Below are positions 28,013-37,331 of a stretch of DNA of 64,000 nucleotides, piece after piece; position 1 is the first letter of the stretch; each line of letters opens with the position of its first letter. The DNA comes from Rhodococcus sp. SMB37 (GTDB taxonomy: Bacteria > Actinomycetota > Actinomycetes > Mycobacteriales > Mycobacteriaceae). The DNA lies in the NCBI RefSeq assembly GCF_004345605.1, contig NZ_SLVY01000006.1, positions 288,216 to 352,215 of the forward strand, read 5' to 3'. The notes beneath the pieces were generated by a model. The model was given only the letters and a program-made list of their open reading frames with translations. It was not told where the DNA came from and made no database searches. The position numbers were made by a program, and so were the translations under genes.

Positions 28013-29572
28013 TCAGGTTCGGCGTTGTCGGACCACAGGGTTGCGAGAAAGGTGTTCCTGCGCAAGGGAGTGCAGTGCCGGACGATCGATCTTGGCCATG
28101 GCATTGAGCGGAATCGTATCGACGACGATCAGATGATCCGGTGCCTTGTAGTCGGCGAGCCGCGTACGTGACCACGTGCGCAGATCCTCGAGTGTGGGTG
28201 GGCGAGCATGGTTCTCGGGAACGACGAATGCTACGCCGATCTCGCCGATGACCGGAGTCGGATGACCGACCACGGCGGCATGCAGTACATCGGGGTGCTC
28301 GCCGATGGTGTGCTCCACTTCGACCGGATGCACGTTGAAACCACCCCGGATATACATGTCGCCGACACGTCCGGCCAGCACCAGGTTGCCCTCATCGGTG
28401 AAATAGCCGAGGTCGCCGCTGATGAAGAAGCCGTCCGGATCGAAGCTCTCGGCCGTGAGCGTCTCGTTGTTCCAATAGCCGCGGGTCACGCAGCCCCCGT
28501 GAACCCGGATCCGTCCGACCTCGCCGGCGGGTACGTCCCTGCCGTCGTCGTCGGTGATCCGGACTGTCATTCCGAACTGTGGCCGACCGACCGTGCGGAA
28601 CTGGACATCCACCGCATCATCCGGTTCGGTTCCGCACACAGTGGGAGATTCGGTCATTGCGTACCGCACGACCAGTGGTACCCCGATCAGGTCGCGGACG
28701 CGCGAGACGAGTGCGGGCGATGCTGGTGCGCTGGCGACCACGCCGACGCGGAGATGTGCGAAAGCCGCGGGGTCGAGGTCCGGTAGTTCGAGCAGTTTCT
28801 CCCATTGGGTCGGAACTCCACCACCCACCGTGATGCGTTCGTCGCGGATCACCGCGTACATCCCCGCTGCGGACCACGGGGAGGGTGCCTCGATGAGAGC
28901 TGTGCCCCAGACCAATTGATCCCACAGCTTGGACATGTAGCCGGCGTGGGGAAACGGGGTGCCCGTCAGTCGGCGGTCGTATGGGGCGCTCATGATTCCC
29001 GATGCCGACGCAGACGCCGCGAGATTGTCGGCGTCGAACCATGCCCCTTTGGGCAGGCCCGTTGTGCCGCTGGTGAACACGATGGTAACCGGATCGGAGC
29101 GCGTAATCGCGATTGCGGGTGCCCTCCTGCTCGTCCCTATTGCAACGGTGACGTCCGCGCGGGACATCGTCGGATAGCCTTCGGGAGCTTCGGGCAGGTT
29201 CGTGTCCGGGTCGCGGATCACGAGAGTCGGCCGAGCCTGCGCGAAAATTGCTTCTGTCTCGCGCGGGCCCAACCTCGGGTTGACCCCCGTGGTGACCCCG
29301 CCGAGCATCGCCACCGCAGCGAGACACACCGCGTAGTCGATGCCCGACGGCAGGATGAGAGCGACTACGTCGCCCTTTCCGATTCCGCGATCGGACAGGT
29401 GAGCTGCGAGAGAATGGGCCCGGGAAGCCCATTCCGCGAATGAGATCCGACCCACTCCCGGCTCGACGTACGCATCGCAGTCGCCGTGGACGAGCGCGGC
29501 CGCGTCCAGGAGAGCAGCGGTGCTGCCGAACTCCTCTGCGCGGAGTGGGGGAGCAATACGTGCGGGGGTCAC
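28013..29572 (-). CDS. AMP-forming acyl-CoA ligase
   Basis: GTG 29572 overlaps the thiolase stop (GTGA), giving 519 aa. ANL-superfamily motifs are TSGTTGLPKG (P-loop), YAMTESP (A5), SGDLGYF (A7) and NAMAKIDR with the catalytic Lys near the C-terminus. It activates a carboxylic acid through an acyl-adenylate to the CoA ester. It is the last gene of the leftward operon from 32931, after two acyl-CoA dehydrogenases and an Ltp-like thiolase, so the acid is likely one that enters side-chain oxidation. Confidence 0.87.
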   Translation of the reverse strand: MTPARIAPPLRAEEFGSTAALLDAAALVHGDCDAYVEPGVGRISFAEWASRAHSLAAHLSDRGIGKGDVVALILPSGIDYAVCLAAVAMLGGVTTGVNPRLGPRETEAIFAQARPTLVIRDPDTNLPEAPEGYPTMSRADVTVAIGTSRRAPAIAITRSDPVTIVFTSGTTGLPKGAWFDADNLAASASASGIMSAPYDRRLTGTPFPHAGYMSKLWDQLVWGTALIEAPSPWSAAGMYAVIRDERITVGGGVPTQWEKLLELPDLDPAAFAHLRVGVVASAPASPALVSRVRDLIGVPLVVRYAMTESPTVCGTEPDDAVDVQFRTVGRPQFGMTVRITDDDGRDVPAGEVGRIRVHGGCVTRGYWNNETLTAESFDPDGFFISGDLGYFTDEGNLVLAGRVGDMYIRGGFNVHPVEVEHTIGEHPDVLHAAVVGHPTPVIGEIGVAFVVPENHARPPTLEDLRTWSRTRLADYKAPDHLIVVDTIPLNAMAKIDRPALHSLAQEHLSRNPVVRQRRT

Positions 29573-30720
29573 GGTTCTTCGGAGCCCAGGAGCACGGTGC
29601 CGCTGGAGCAGAACCAACCACCGGTGCCGCTCACACACGCGATCTTCGCGTCCGGCACTTGCCGCGGCCCGCTCTGTCCGCGCAACTGGCGGGCGGCCTC
29701 GACGATGAGGAACAGTCCGCGCTGGCCCGGGTGGCACGCGGACAATCCGCCGCCGTCGGTGTTGGTGGGCAGTGAGCCGCCCAGCCTCAGTGCTCCGGAC
29801 TCGACGAACTTGCCGCCCTCGCCCTTCTCGCAGAAGCCGAGATCTTCCATGGTGAGCAGCAGCATGTAGGTGAAGGCGTCGTAGATTTCGGCGACGTCCA
29901 CGTCGGACGGCTTCAACCCGGCCCGCGAGAACGCGAGCGGGCCGGTGACCGAAGCCGGGCCGACTGTGACGTCGTCCCACTGGCTGGTGAGCATGTGCGA
30001 GGTGGCCTCGCCCGTCCCCAGTACCCAGACCGGATCCGACTTCAGATCCTTCACCCGGTCCTCGGCCACGAGCACAGCAGCGGCGCCACCGTCCGACCGG
30101 ATGCAGCAGTGCAGCTTCGTGAACGGATCGGCGATCATCGGCCCCGAAGCCACGTCCTCGATGGTGATCGGATCTCGGTAGTACGCTTCAGGGTTGTCCT
30201 TGGCGTTGAATCGCGCGGACACCGCGACCTCGGCAAGCTGCTCGATGGTCGTGCCGTACTGGTACATGTGGCGACGTGCAGCCATGGCGTACTTAGAGAT
30301 GAGGGTGTGACCGTACGGGGCGTCCCACTGCAAGGGCCCACGCGAACCCCAGTTGATGTTCGCCGTGCGCAGACCTTTACGGAGGTCAGTGCGGGCGGTG
30401 GAGCCGTAGGTGAGCAGGACGACGTCGGCGTGGCCGGCCGCGATGGCGTCGGTGGCGTGCGCGAGCATGACTTCCCAGGATGCACCGCCCACCGAGGTCG
30501 AGTCGATCCAGCGCGGCTTCAGCCCCAGGTATTCACCGACATCGGTGGGTGGCAGCGTGCCCTGGCCCGTGGAAGCGAGACCGTCCACGTCGGACGGGGA
30601 CAGTCCGGCCTCCGCGAGCGCGCGGCGGCTCGCCTGGGCCATCAATTCGTACGCGTTCTTGTCGTCGACCCGCCCGACATCGGATAGTGCAACTCCGGCG
30701 ACGGCGACTTTGCGGTTCAC
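29569..30720 (-). CDS. Ltp-like (SCP-x type) thiolase without standard Cys
   Basis: GTG 30720 overlaps the dehydrogenase stop (GTGA); 383 aa. Typical Ltp features are KVAVAGVALSDVGRVD at the N-terminus, a central TSVGGASWEVM where classical thiolases have their Cys, and NTDGGGLSACHPGQRG near the C-terminus. The lack of the usual nucleophile suggests retro-aldol or lyase chemistry, or a structural role. Unlike the copies at 5507 and 36177 it has no adjacent DUF35 gene, so it may share a partner or not need one. Confidence 0.8.
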   Translation of the reverse strand: MNRKVAVAGVALSDVGRVDDKNAYELMAQASRRALAEAGLSPSDVDGLASTGQGTLPPTDVGEYLGLKPRWIDSTSVGGASWEVMLAHATDAIAAGHADVVLLTYGSTARTDLRKGLRTANINWGSRGPLQWDAPYGHTLISKYAMAARRHMYQYGTTIEQLAEVAVSARFNAKDNPEAYYRDPITIEDVASGPMIADPFTKLHCCIRSDGGAAAVLVAEDRVKDLKSDPVWVLGTGEATSHMLTSQWDDVTVGPASVTGPLAFSRAGLKPSDVDVAEIYDAFTYMLLLTMEDLGFCEKGEGGKFVESGALRLGGSLPTNTDGGGLSACHPGQRGLFLIVEAARQLRGQSGPRQVPDAKIACVSGTGGWFCSSGTVLLGSEEP

Positions 30721-31742
30721 TGTGGAGCTCCCTGTTCGAGAAGTTCGGCGAGGACATCGGTGGGTTCGTCGATAAGGTGGGAGAGCACGTGAGCGCGTTT
30801 GAGAAACAGATGCGCATTGTGCTCGTACGTGTACCCCATGCCGCCCTGGATCTGGATATTGGCGGCGCAGCTGTCGATTGCGGCGTGTGACGCGACAGCC
30901 TTCGCGGCGAGAACCTGGAATTCGGCGTCGGTGCGTCCGGCCTGGAGTGCCGCTGCGGCGAAGTAGACCTGAGAACGTGCGGCCTCGGCCCGGACAGCCA
31001 TATCGGTGCACGCGTGCTTGACGGCCTGGTGCACACCGATCGGCCGTCCGAACTGCACTCGGGTCTTCGCGTGCTGGGTGGCCATGTCGGTGACGGCCTG
31101 CGTGATTCCGGCAAGTCCTGCCGCAGACAGCACCAGCGCCCGGGCCCGGATCGGATCTACGGTGGCGGGTACCCAGTGCAGGATGCTGCCCGCCGTGATG
31201 GTGGCGGTGGCCAACCGGGTTCCGGGGTCGATGGATACGAGGGTTTCGACGTCGGAGAACTCGGCAGCTTCGACCAGAGCGGCTCCGTCGTCGCCGATGA
31301 GCAACAGGTGGCCGACGCCCGCCGCGTCGATGAGATCGAACGTGCCCTTGAAACCGTCCGGCCCCACGGCGCCGTCACGCAGTTCGGCGAGTCCGACGAG
31401 TGCGCGGCCGTCCGCGATCTGCGCGACGAGTTCGGTGTCACCGCAACGCGCGGCGATCCGCGCCCCGAGGGTGGTGGCGAGGAACGGACCGGTGGCCAGG
31501 TGCTGTCCGAGTGTCGCGAACAGCAGTACCTCGTCGTCGAGACCGCGTCCGGAGCCGCCGTGTTCCTCGGGTAACCCGAGTGTGGTCAGGCCGAGTTCGG
31601 CGCCTTCGCGCCAGATGCCGACATCGACGGAGGTCGGTTCGTCGATGCGTCGCCGGATGTCCTCGATCGGCATCCGTGAAGAGATGAACTCTGAAGCAGC
31701 AGAGACAATGTCGAGTTGTTCGTCGGATGGTAGGAGATCCAT
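30717..31742 (-). CDS. Acyl-CoA dehydrogenase, small subunit type
   Basis: A 341-aa protein, shorter than the usual 380-390. The N-terminal domain is LPSDEQLDIVSAASEF and the C-terminal GGMGYTYEHNAHLFLKRA contains the family's Glu-His motif. It lies 16 bases after a full-length dehydrogenase on the same strand. Adjacent short-plus-long pairs are the hallmark of heterotetrameric steroid-type dehydrogenases (ChsE family, alpha2beta2), in which FAD sites are shared. It would form a 2,3-double bond in an acyl-CoA side chain. Confidence 0.85.
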   Translation of the reverse strand: MDLLPSDEQLDIVSAASEFISSRMPIEDIRRRIDEPTSVDVGIWREGAELGLTTLGLPEEHGGSGRGLDDEVLLFATLGQHLATGPFLATTLGARIAARCGDTELVAQIADGRALVGLAELRDGAVGPDGFKGTFDLIDAAGVGHLLLIGDDGAALVEAAEFSDVETLVSIDPGTRLATATITAGSILHWVPATVDPIRARALVLSAAGLAGITQAVTDMATQHAKTRVQFGRPIGVHQAVKHACTDMAVRAEAARSQVYFAAAALQAGRTDAEFQVLAAKAVASHAAIDSCAANIQIQGGMGYTYEHNAHLFLKRAHVLSHLIDEPTDVLAELLEQGAPQ

Positions 31743-31758
31743 GGTCAGTCGCTTTCTG

Positions 31759-32931
31759 TCACCGCGGAAGGCCGAGGACACGTTCCCCGATGATGTTCCG
31801 CTGAATTTCGGAGGTGCCGCCGCCGATGGACTGTGAGAAGGAGTGCAGGTAGGTCCCCGCCCAGCCGTCCTCGTCCCATCGTGAGTTTCCACGCAAGGCC
31901 TCCGATCCGAGGATGTCCATCGCCAGCGCGGAGACCTCCTTGGTGACATCGGAGTACAGCAACTTGAGCATCGAACCCTTCGGTCCGGGCGTGTCGGACT
32001 TCATGTTCTCGCCGATTCCGACGTAGGTCATGGCACGCAGGGATGCGACGGAGGCGCGGACCCGCGCCAGCCGGCGTGCAAGTTCGTCATCGGCGATAGC
32101 CGGGCGTCGGCGGTCGGGTCCGACGTGGTCGCGGGCGTAGTCGATGAGCTTCTCCACGATGCGGGCCAGACGGACCTGGTTGGCGGTGAACGCGGTGCCG
32201 CGTTCGAAGGACAGGGTCGACATGGCAACGCTCCAGCCGTTGCCGATTTCCCCGACGACGTTGCTGAGCGGGACTCGCACATCGTCGTAGAACACCTCGC
32301 AGAATTCGGCTCCACCCTCCATCGTTTCGATCGGGCGGGTGGTGATGCCGGGGGTCTTCATGTCGCAGATGACCCAGGTGATGCCCTTGTGCTTCGAGTC
32401 GCTGTTTTCGGTGCGAACGAGTAGTTCCTGGTAGTCGCCTATGTCGGCGTAGCTGGTCCAGATCTTCTGTCCGGATACGACCATGTGGTCGCCGTCCATG
32501 ACCGCTTTGGTCTTGAGCGAAGCGAGATCCGAACCTGCATCCGGTTCGGAAAACCCTTGGCACCAAAGTGATTCGCCGCGAAGAATCCTCGGAAGATGAA
32601 ACGACTTCTGTTCCTCCGATGCCCTGGTGATGAGGGTCGGCCCGGCGTGGTTGAGGCCCACGAAGTTGGCGTCGATGCCGGGGAAGCCCTGGGCGGCATA
32701 CTCCTCGTACCAGATCAGTTGCTGGAGCAGTGTAAGGCCGCGGCCGCCGTACTCGGTCGGCCAGGCGATGCCCGCCCAGCCGCCCTCCCATTGGGCGTGT
32801 TGCCAGGCCAGATCGTAGTCGCGGATCTCAGCGTTGTTCCGGGGGCGCGGTTCGGTCGGTTTGTTCTCGACCAGCCACGTGCGTACTCGATCCCGGAACT
32901 CCACCTGTTCCCTCGTGAAGTCCAAATCCAT
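31759..32931 (-). CDS. Acyl-CoA dehydrogenase, large subunit type
   Basis: A 390-aa dehydrogenase with the FAD-site segments LWCQGFSEPDAGSDLASL and WTSYADIGDYQELLVRT, and the C-terminal SIGGGTSEIQRNIIGERVLG. It is the first gene of the leftward operon, directly behind the best operator-promoter of the island (32979-33007). It most likely forms a heteromer with the following subunit. Confidence 0.88.
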   Translation of the reverse strand: MDLDFTREQVEFRDRVRTWLVENKPTEPRPRNNAEIRDYDLAWQHAQWEGGWAGIAWPTEYGGRGLTLLQQLIWYEEYAAQGFPGIDANFVGLNHAGPTLITRASEEQKSFHLPRILRGESLWCQGFSEPDAGSDLASLKTKAVMDGDHMVVSGQKIWTSYADIGDYQELLVRTENSDSKHKGITWVICDMKTPGITTRPIETMEGGAEFCEVFYDDVRVPLSNVVGEIGNGWSVAMSTLSFERGTAFTANQVRLARIVEKLIDYARDHVGPDRRRPAIADDELARRLARVRASVASLRAMTYVGIGENMKSDTPGPKGSMLKLLYSDVTKEVSALAMDILGSEALRGNSRWDEDGWAGTYLHSFSQSIGGGTSEIQRNIIGERVLGLPR

Positions 32932-32978
32932 GGGAGACCTTCCTCGTATCGGATCCGCGGATCCGTTATCTTCACCCG

Positions 32979-33007
32979 AGTATAAGTGACAATAACGTCA
33001 GATTGAA
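32979..33007 (-). promoter_or_regulatory. Leftward promoter with TGAC-N6-GTCA operator
   Basis: Leftward -35 TTCAAT (33002-33007), 17-base spacer and -10 TATACT (32979-32984). The spacer holds the perfect palindrome TGAC-AATAAC-GTCA (32987-33000). The -10 lies 48 bases before the dehydrogenase start. The geometry equals that at 18909. Confidence 0.7.
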
Positions 33008-33010
33008 GTA

Positions 33011-33787
33011 TTAACTCTGCTGTCTTCCGCAGATGTAGCGGGTGACGAGGGCTTCACTGCCGCGAGCCAGCAACGTCACGTCCGCGCCGACGAGGACGAA
33101 GTGCGCACCCGCGCCCACGTAGCGGCGTGCGAGCGATTCGTCGAATGCGTTGACGCCTGCGGTCTTGCCGCATGTAGTGATCGTATGCAGGGCTTTCTCG
33201 ATGGTCTCGACGACTTCGGGCGCATCGGGACGGCCCAGATATCCCATCGATGCGGCAAGGTCGGCAGGTCCGATGAATACAGCGTCGACGCCGTCCGTGG
33301 AGGCGATGTCGGGAAGTGCCTCCAGTCCCTCGACGGACTCGACCTGTACCGTGACGGTCAAGCCCTCGTCTGCAGTGATGAGATAGTCAGAAATTCGGTT
33401 CCATCGGGAGGCGCGCGCGAGTGCACTGCCCACTCCGCGGATACCCTCGGGCGGATACCGGGTGGCCGCGATGACGGCCCGCGCAGCGTCGGCAGACTCG
33501 ATCATCGGCACAATCAGGTTGGTCACGCCGATATCGAGCAATTGCTTGATCGCCACCGGATCTGCCGATGCGGGCCGCACCAGCACCTCGACGGGATACC
33601 CGGCCACTGCCTGCAGCTGTGCGAGCGTCGACCGGATGTCGTTGGGCACGTGCTCCTGGTCGAGCATCAGCCAATCCATCCCCGAGCCGGCGCAGATCTC
33701 GGCGCTGTAGGCATTGCCCGAGGCGATCCACATGCCGTACTGCGTGCGGTCGCCGCGCAGCAGCTCTGCCCACCGATTCTCGGTCAT
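33011..33787 (-). CDS. HpaI/HpcH-family 2-oxo-4-hydroxyacid aldolase
   Basis: A 258-aa class II aldolase of the HpcH/HpaI family: [43 protein letters not shown] (metal Glu), [10 protein letters not shown] (metal Asp). Relatives cleave 4-hydroxy-2-oxo acids to pyruvate plus an aldehyde. Following the hydratase and C-C hydrolase genes, it would do the last step of a meta-cleavage lower pathway. No acetaldehyde dehydrogenase (BphJ type) is nearby; the ALDHs at 25286 or 43684 could take the aldehyde. Confidence 0.87.
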   Translation of the reverse strand: MTENRWAELLRGDRTQYGMWIASGNAYSAEICAGSGMDWLMLDQEHVPNDIRSTLAQLQAVAGYPVEVLVRPASADPVAIKQLLDIGVTNLIVPMIESADAARAVIAATRYPPEGIRGVGSALARASRWNRISDYLITADEGLTVTVQVESVEGLEALPDIASTDGVDAVFIGPADLAASMGYLGRPDAPEVVETIEKALHTITTCGKTAGVNAFDESLARRYVGAGAHFVLVGADVTLLARGSEALVTRYICGRQQS

Positions 33788-34647
33788 CGGCTCTGCTCCT
33801 CATTGCGCTCGAACGCGATCGACACCGTGCCCAGCGGGCCGTAATCGGCGACGAAGGAGTCGCCGGGTTCTGCGAAGATCGGTGTGGTGAAGGACCCGGC
33901 AAGGATCACTTCACCGGCGTCGAGACCCACGCCGTGCGGGGCGAGCCGGTTCGCGAGCCATGAGACACCATTGGCCGGATGGTTCAGAACTGCTGCAGCA
34001 ACACCGGATTCCTCGATGACGCCGTTGCGGAGAAGTAGGGCTGATACCCATCGTAGGTCGATATCCAACGGCTTGACCACCCTCCCGCCGAGTACCAGCC
34101 CGGCGTCGGCGGCGTTGTCGGCGATGGTGTCGACGATCGTGCGCAGGTGTCCCGTGTCCGGATCGCTCATCTGCACCCGGGCGTCGAGGATCTCGAGCGC
34201 GGGTGTCACGTACTCGGCCGCGCGTAGCACGTCGAACAGTGTCACGCCGGGGCCTTTCAGTGGCTCACCGAGAACGAATGCGAGCTCGACCTCGATGCGC
34301 GGCCGGATGAACCGCCCCGCGGGCACCGAGCCGCCATCGTCGAAGAACATGTCGTCGAAGATCGCACCGTAGTCGGGCTCGGTGATCGACACTGCGCGCT
34401 GCATGACCCGGGACGTGAGCCCGATCTTGCGGCCACGTACCACCCGGCCGTCGGCGACTTCGAGTTCCACCAGGCGACGCTGGACGGCATATGCGTCCTC
34501 GATGGTCATCTCCGGGTATTGCAGCGACAACTGCCGGATCGGGACACGAGTCCTTTTGGCCTCGTAGAGGCGGCGTGCGGCGTCGTCGAGCGCGGCGTCA
34601 TCGAGGGTTCCCTCGGCAGGTTGTCCACTCATCGGTTGTCCATTCAT
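33784..34647 (-). CDS. 2-keto-4-pentenoate (2-oxo-dienoate) hydratase
   Basis: A 287-aa protein of the MhpD/HpcG/fumarylacetoacetase fold ([25 protein letters not shown] metal site, [15 protein letters not shown]). It adds water to a 2-hydroxypenta-2,4-dienoate-type product, giving the 4-hydroxy-2-oxo acid for the aldolase, with which it overlaps by ATGA. The start is uncertain: ATG 34647 and ATG 34632 both lack a good ribosome site. Confidence 0.87.
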   Translation of the reverse strand: MNGQPMSGQPAEGTLDDAALDDAARRLYEAKRTRVPIRQLSLQYPEMTIEDAYAVQRRLVELEVADGRVVRGRKIGLTSRVMQRAVSITEPDYGAIFDDMFFDDGGSVPAGRFIRPRIEVELAFVLGEPLKGPGVTLFDVLRAAEYVTPALEILDARVQMSDPDTGHLRTIVDTIADNAADAGLVLGGRVVKPLDIDLRWVSALLLRNGVIEESGVAAAVLNHPANGVSWLANRLAPHGVGLDAGEVILAGSFTTPIFAEPGDSFVADYGPLGTVSIAFERNEEQSR

Positions 34648-34678
34648 CGTCTCGTCTGTTCGTCCATCGCCCGTCGAC

Positions 34679-35581
34679 TCATCTCGTGAGGAAGGCGACC
34701 GCCGCCGGGTTGAAGCTTTCGGGGTCCTCGAAGTGCGGCCAGTGGCGCACCTCTGCCATCTCGAACACCTCCGAGTTCGGGATGACCCGTGCGACGGTGC
34801 GTGCCGTCGACTGGTATTCGCCGTGATCCTTGCCCGAGGCGACGACCATGGTCGGGGCAGTGATGGTCGCCCATTTCTCCTCGGGAATGAGGTTGCGGTC
34901 GCGGGCCTCGGCATCCTGCAGGATCAGCAGGTGGTCGATGCTCTCGCGCGTGTCATCGCGCTGGTAGATGGCCTGGCGCAGCGCGACGAGGTCGGGCAGG
35001 CGATTGCTCTCGTCGGCGATGAGATGCTCGAAGACCTTGTGGATCGATTCCCAACTCGGGTTGTTGACGGCCTCGGTGCGCTCGGCGCGGATGCGGGCCA
35101 TGTTCGACGCTGTGGCGATGAGGCCGGCGGGGGACATGAGGATCAGCTTGGTCACGCGGTCGGGGTGCTCGACCGCGGTGGCTGCCGATACCCAGGCGCC
35201 CAGCGACATGCCGATGAAGTGTGCCTTGTCCATGCCGAAGTGGTCCAGCACTGCGAGAACTTGTCGGACGTACACCGAAATCTCGTAGTCGTAGTCGGGC
35301 TTTTCCGAGAAGCCGTTGCCGACCATGTCGATCGCTACGCAGTGGAAGTGCTTGCTCAGTTCGGAGAGGTTGGGGGCGAAGGTCTCCCAGTGTCCGCCGG
35401 TGCCGTGCAGCAGGATCGCGTGCGGCTTGTCCGGCGAACCTGCTTCGGCGTATCGGGTGCGGACGCCGGCCACCTCGACGAAGCCCTGACGGAACTCGAG
35501 TTCCCGAAGATAGCCCCAGATGCTGCGGTAGTTCTCCGTGTCGATGGTGGGTGCGGACGTGGCGATCGTTGTCTCGGTCAT
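34679..35581 (-). CDS. Meta-cleavage product C-C hydrolase (alpha/beta-hydrolase)
   Basis: A 300-aa protein. [12 protein letters not shown] (oxyanion), GMSLGAWVS (nucleophile Ser) and the C-terminal [10 protein letters not shown] (His) follow the BphD/MhpC/HsaD family, which hydrolyses the C-C bond of ring-cleaved catechols to a dienoate and an acid. It is the first of three genes (hydrolase, hydratase, aldolase) on this strand, and its leader contains a strong hairpin. It is divergent from the Rieske dioxygenase operon. Confidence 0.87.
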   Translation of the reverse strand: MTETTIATSAPTIDTENYRSIWGYLRELEFRQGFVEVAGVRTRYAEAGSPDKPHAILLHGTGGHWETFAPNLSELSKHFHCVAIDMVGNGFSEKPDYDYEISVYVRQVLAVLDHFGMDKAHFIGMSLGAWVSAATAVEHPDRVTKLILMSPAGLIATASNMARIRAERTEAVNNPSWESIHKVFEHLIADESNRLPDLVALRQAIYQRDDTRESIDHLLILQDAEARDRNLIPEEKWATITAPTMVVASGKDHGEYQSTARTVARVIPNSEVFEMAEVRHWPHFEDPESFNPAAVAFLTR

Positions 35582-35607
35582 GCGCGGACCTTTCAGGTGG
35601 CTACGGA

Positions 35608-35641
35608 GGTGGTGTCGGCGGAAACGATCGCCGACACCACC
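35608..35641 (-). other. Stable leader hairpin of the hydrolase operon
   Basis: A perfect 13-bp inverted repeat (35608-35620 and 35629-35641, 8-base loop) ends 26 bases before the hydrolase start on the leftward transcript. There is no T-run. It could be an mRNA stabiliser, an attenuator or an operator. Confidence 0.55.
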
Positions 35642-35659
35642 GAAGTGGTTATCTGGTCA

Positions 35660-35712
35660 GAGTGTGCATCTTTGATGTGCATGCACCAATGCGCTCTGAT
35701 CTGCACTCTTAG
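35660..35712. repeat. Imperfect inverted repeat around GTGCATGCAC
   Basis: AGAGTGTGCATC (35661-35670 region) is mirrored by GATCTGCACTCT (about 35699-35709), with the perfect palindrome GTGCATGCAC (35677-35686) between. It lies in the divergent gap between the hydrolase and the 109-aa protein and may be a second regulator site. Confidence 0.4.
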
Positions 35713-35747
35713 TACGGGAACCAGTTGGGGTCATTCGATCCAGACCA

Positions 35748-35776
35748 TTGTTTCTGACAGTTGCATACGATATGAC
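35748..35776 (+). promoter_or_regulatory. Rightward promoter with half-conserved operator
   Basis: -35 TTGTTT (35748-35753), 17-base spacer and -10 TATGAC (35771-35776). The spacer begins CTGAC as at 18909 and 32979, while the right half is ATAC rather than GTCA (35755-35768). A TGACGTCA palindrome lies downstream at 35833-35840. It probably drives the Ltp/DUF35/Rieske operon. Confidence 0.55.
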
Positions 35777-35850
35777 TATGGGGGGTCTTCGCGAGATGAG
35801 CAAGCCCCCGCTGACGCGGCCACACGTGTCGGTGACGTCAACAGCTAAGG

Positions 35851-36180
35851 ATGTCGAGCGCAATGTCTGCATCTGCCGGAACCGGACCTGCACAGAACGG
35901 TGCTCACCATGTGGTCAAACGTCGGTCGTTGGCGGAGCTGGTCAACGAGTTCGCTGCCGTCGGAGTCAGCCTCGATACCAGTGGCAACGGACCGAGACTG
36001 CTGGTTGAGGACTTGGAGTCGGGAGATCACATTTTCCTGACTCCGCTCGAGCTCGCGAGCCTGTGCCTTGCAACCGAGGAAGACCGTGAGGACTGGATCC
36101 GAGTCGGCAACTACCGCGAATCCCGAGACCCCTCCTTCGGGCGCGAGCGCGGGCCCGGCGGTAACGGAGTCCGGTCATGA
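35851..36180 (+). CDS. Small protein of unknown function, first gene of dioxygenase operon
   Basis: A 109-aa soluble protein, or 105 aa from ATG 35863. After a flexible Ala/Gly-rich start it has VKRRSLAELVNEFAAVGVSL, a beta-rich GPRLLVEDLESGDHIFLTP, and a helical LELASLCLATEEDREDWIRV; the tail is Arg/Gly rich. It has no Cys and no membrane segment. Its stop overlaps the Ltp gene (ATGA), so it is co-translated with the thiolase. I do not recognise a family. A regulatory or accessory role in the Ltp-dioxygenase system is plausible from position only. Confidence 0.65.
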   Translation: MSSAMSASAGTGPAQNGAHHVVKRRSLAELVNEFAAVGVSLDTSGNGPRLLVEDLESGDHIFLTPLELASLCLATEEDREDWIRVGNYRESRDPSFGRERGPGGNGVRS

Positions 36181-37331
36181 CTGCAGAGGTAGCACTGGTC
36201 GGACTGGGAATGACGCCCATGTCCTTGAAGGCGGGTGACACACCGCTGCAACTGGCCTGCGAGGCCACCCGATCGGCCCTGGCCGACGCCGGTCTGACCC
36301 ACTCCGATGTGGACGGACTGCTCGTGGGTTCGAGCCAGGGTGTGCGCCCCGACCGCCTCGGTGTCGCATTCGCGACGCAGGGAGGTTTCTCCGATCTTCG
36401 ACTGCTCGAGCACGTCGAGATCAAGGGCGCGACGACGATTGCGATGATCCAGCGTGCGCAGCTTGCGCTCGACACCGGTGCGGCCCGCACCGTCGTGTGC
36501 GTGTTTGCAGATGCGCCGCTGGTCGCTGGCAAGGGCGCAGGATCGACGTACGCGCACAGTGGAGGCCGGACCGGGTCCCGAGGACTGGAACGGGCATCGG
36601 GCCTGCTGGGTTCCGTCCCTACCTATGCACTTCTCGCCAACCGGTGGATGCACCTGCACGCCGGTACCCCGGACGACCTGTGCGCGGTCGCCACCGTCAC
36701 CCGCGACTGGGCGCTGGGAAACCCGGATGCCGTGGTGCGCACCCCTCTCGATGCTGACGGGTATTTCGCAAGCCCGATGATCGCGGAACCGTTGCGACGA
36801 CTCGACTGCGCGCGCCCAGTCAACGGAGCGGTCGCGGTCGTGGTCTCCAACGATCCCGCAGCGGGCGACAATGCCCGCCTCGTGGTGCGTGGCGTCGGAC
36901 GTGATCATCCGGTGCGTCACCGGCGTGCCGGTCGTGAGTCGTGGTTCGGCGGCGGCCGACGCGCGGTCGACGATGCGCTGGCCACAGCGGGGATGACACG
37001 CGGCGACCTCGACGTCGCTCAGTTGTACGACCCGTTCTCCGTCGTGACTCTGCTGCTACTCGACGAGTACGACCTCACGAGGGGAGTGCCGGCAGGCGAA
37101 TTCGTCCGGACAGGCGGCACGGCGAAGGGCGGCGCGTTGCCCACCAACACCGGAGGAGGCCAATTGTCCGGTTTCTATCTCCAAGGAATGACCCCGCTCG
37201 CCGAAGCGATGATCCAGCTACGCGATCAGGGCGGCGACCGGCAGGTGGCAGGCGCCACCACTGCACTGGTCGGCGGTATCGGCGGTCGCATCGACCACCA
37301 TGCTGCGATGATCCTGGAGCGGACGGCATGA
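36177..37331 (+). CDS. IpfD-like (SCP-x) thiolase
   Basis: A 384-aa Ltp-type thiolase (VALVGLGMTPMSLKAG, C-terminal NTGGGQLSGFYLQG). As in the other Ltp proteins here, the classical Cys position is not Cys (KGATTIAMIQ), and the C-terminal Tyr of SGFYLQG matches the tyrosine of retro-aldolases. It overlaps the DUF35 gene by ATGA. The order thiolase, DUF35, Rieske alpha, Rieske beta, ligase matches the gene set of the ibuprofen ipf cluster. There IpfD/IpfE are thought to release the acyl-CoA side chain after ring dioxygenation. The assignment is by context. Confidence 0.8.
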   Translation: MTAEVALVGLGMTPMSLKAGDTPLQLACEATRSALADAGLTHSDVDGLLVGSSQGVRPDRLGVAFATQGGFSDLRLLEHVEIKGATTIAMIQRAQLALDTGAARTVVCVFADAPLVAGKGAGSTYAHSGGRTGSRGLERASGLLGSVPTYALLANRWMHLHAGTPDDLCAVATVTRDWALGNPDAVVRTPLDADGYFASPMIAEPLRRLDCARPVNGAVAVVVSNDPAAGDNARLVVRGVGRDHPVRHRRAGRESWFGGGRRAVDDALATAGMTRGDLDVAQLYDPFSVVTLLLLDEYDLTRGVPAGEFVRTGGTAKGGALPTNTGGGQLSGFYLQGMTPLAEAMIQLRDQGGDRQVAGATTALVGGIGGRIDHHAAMILERTA

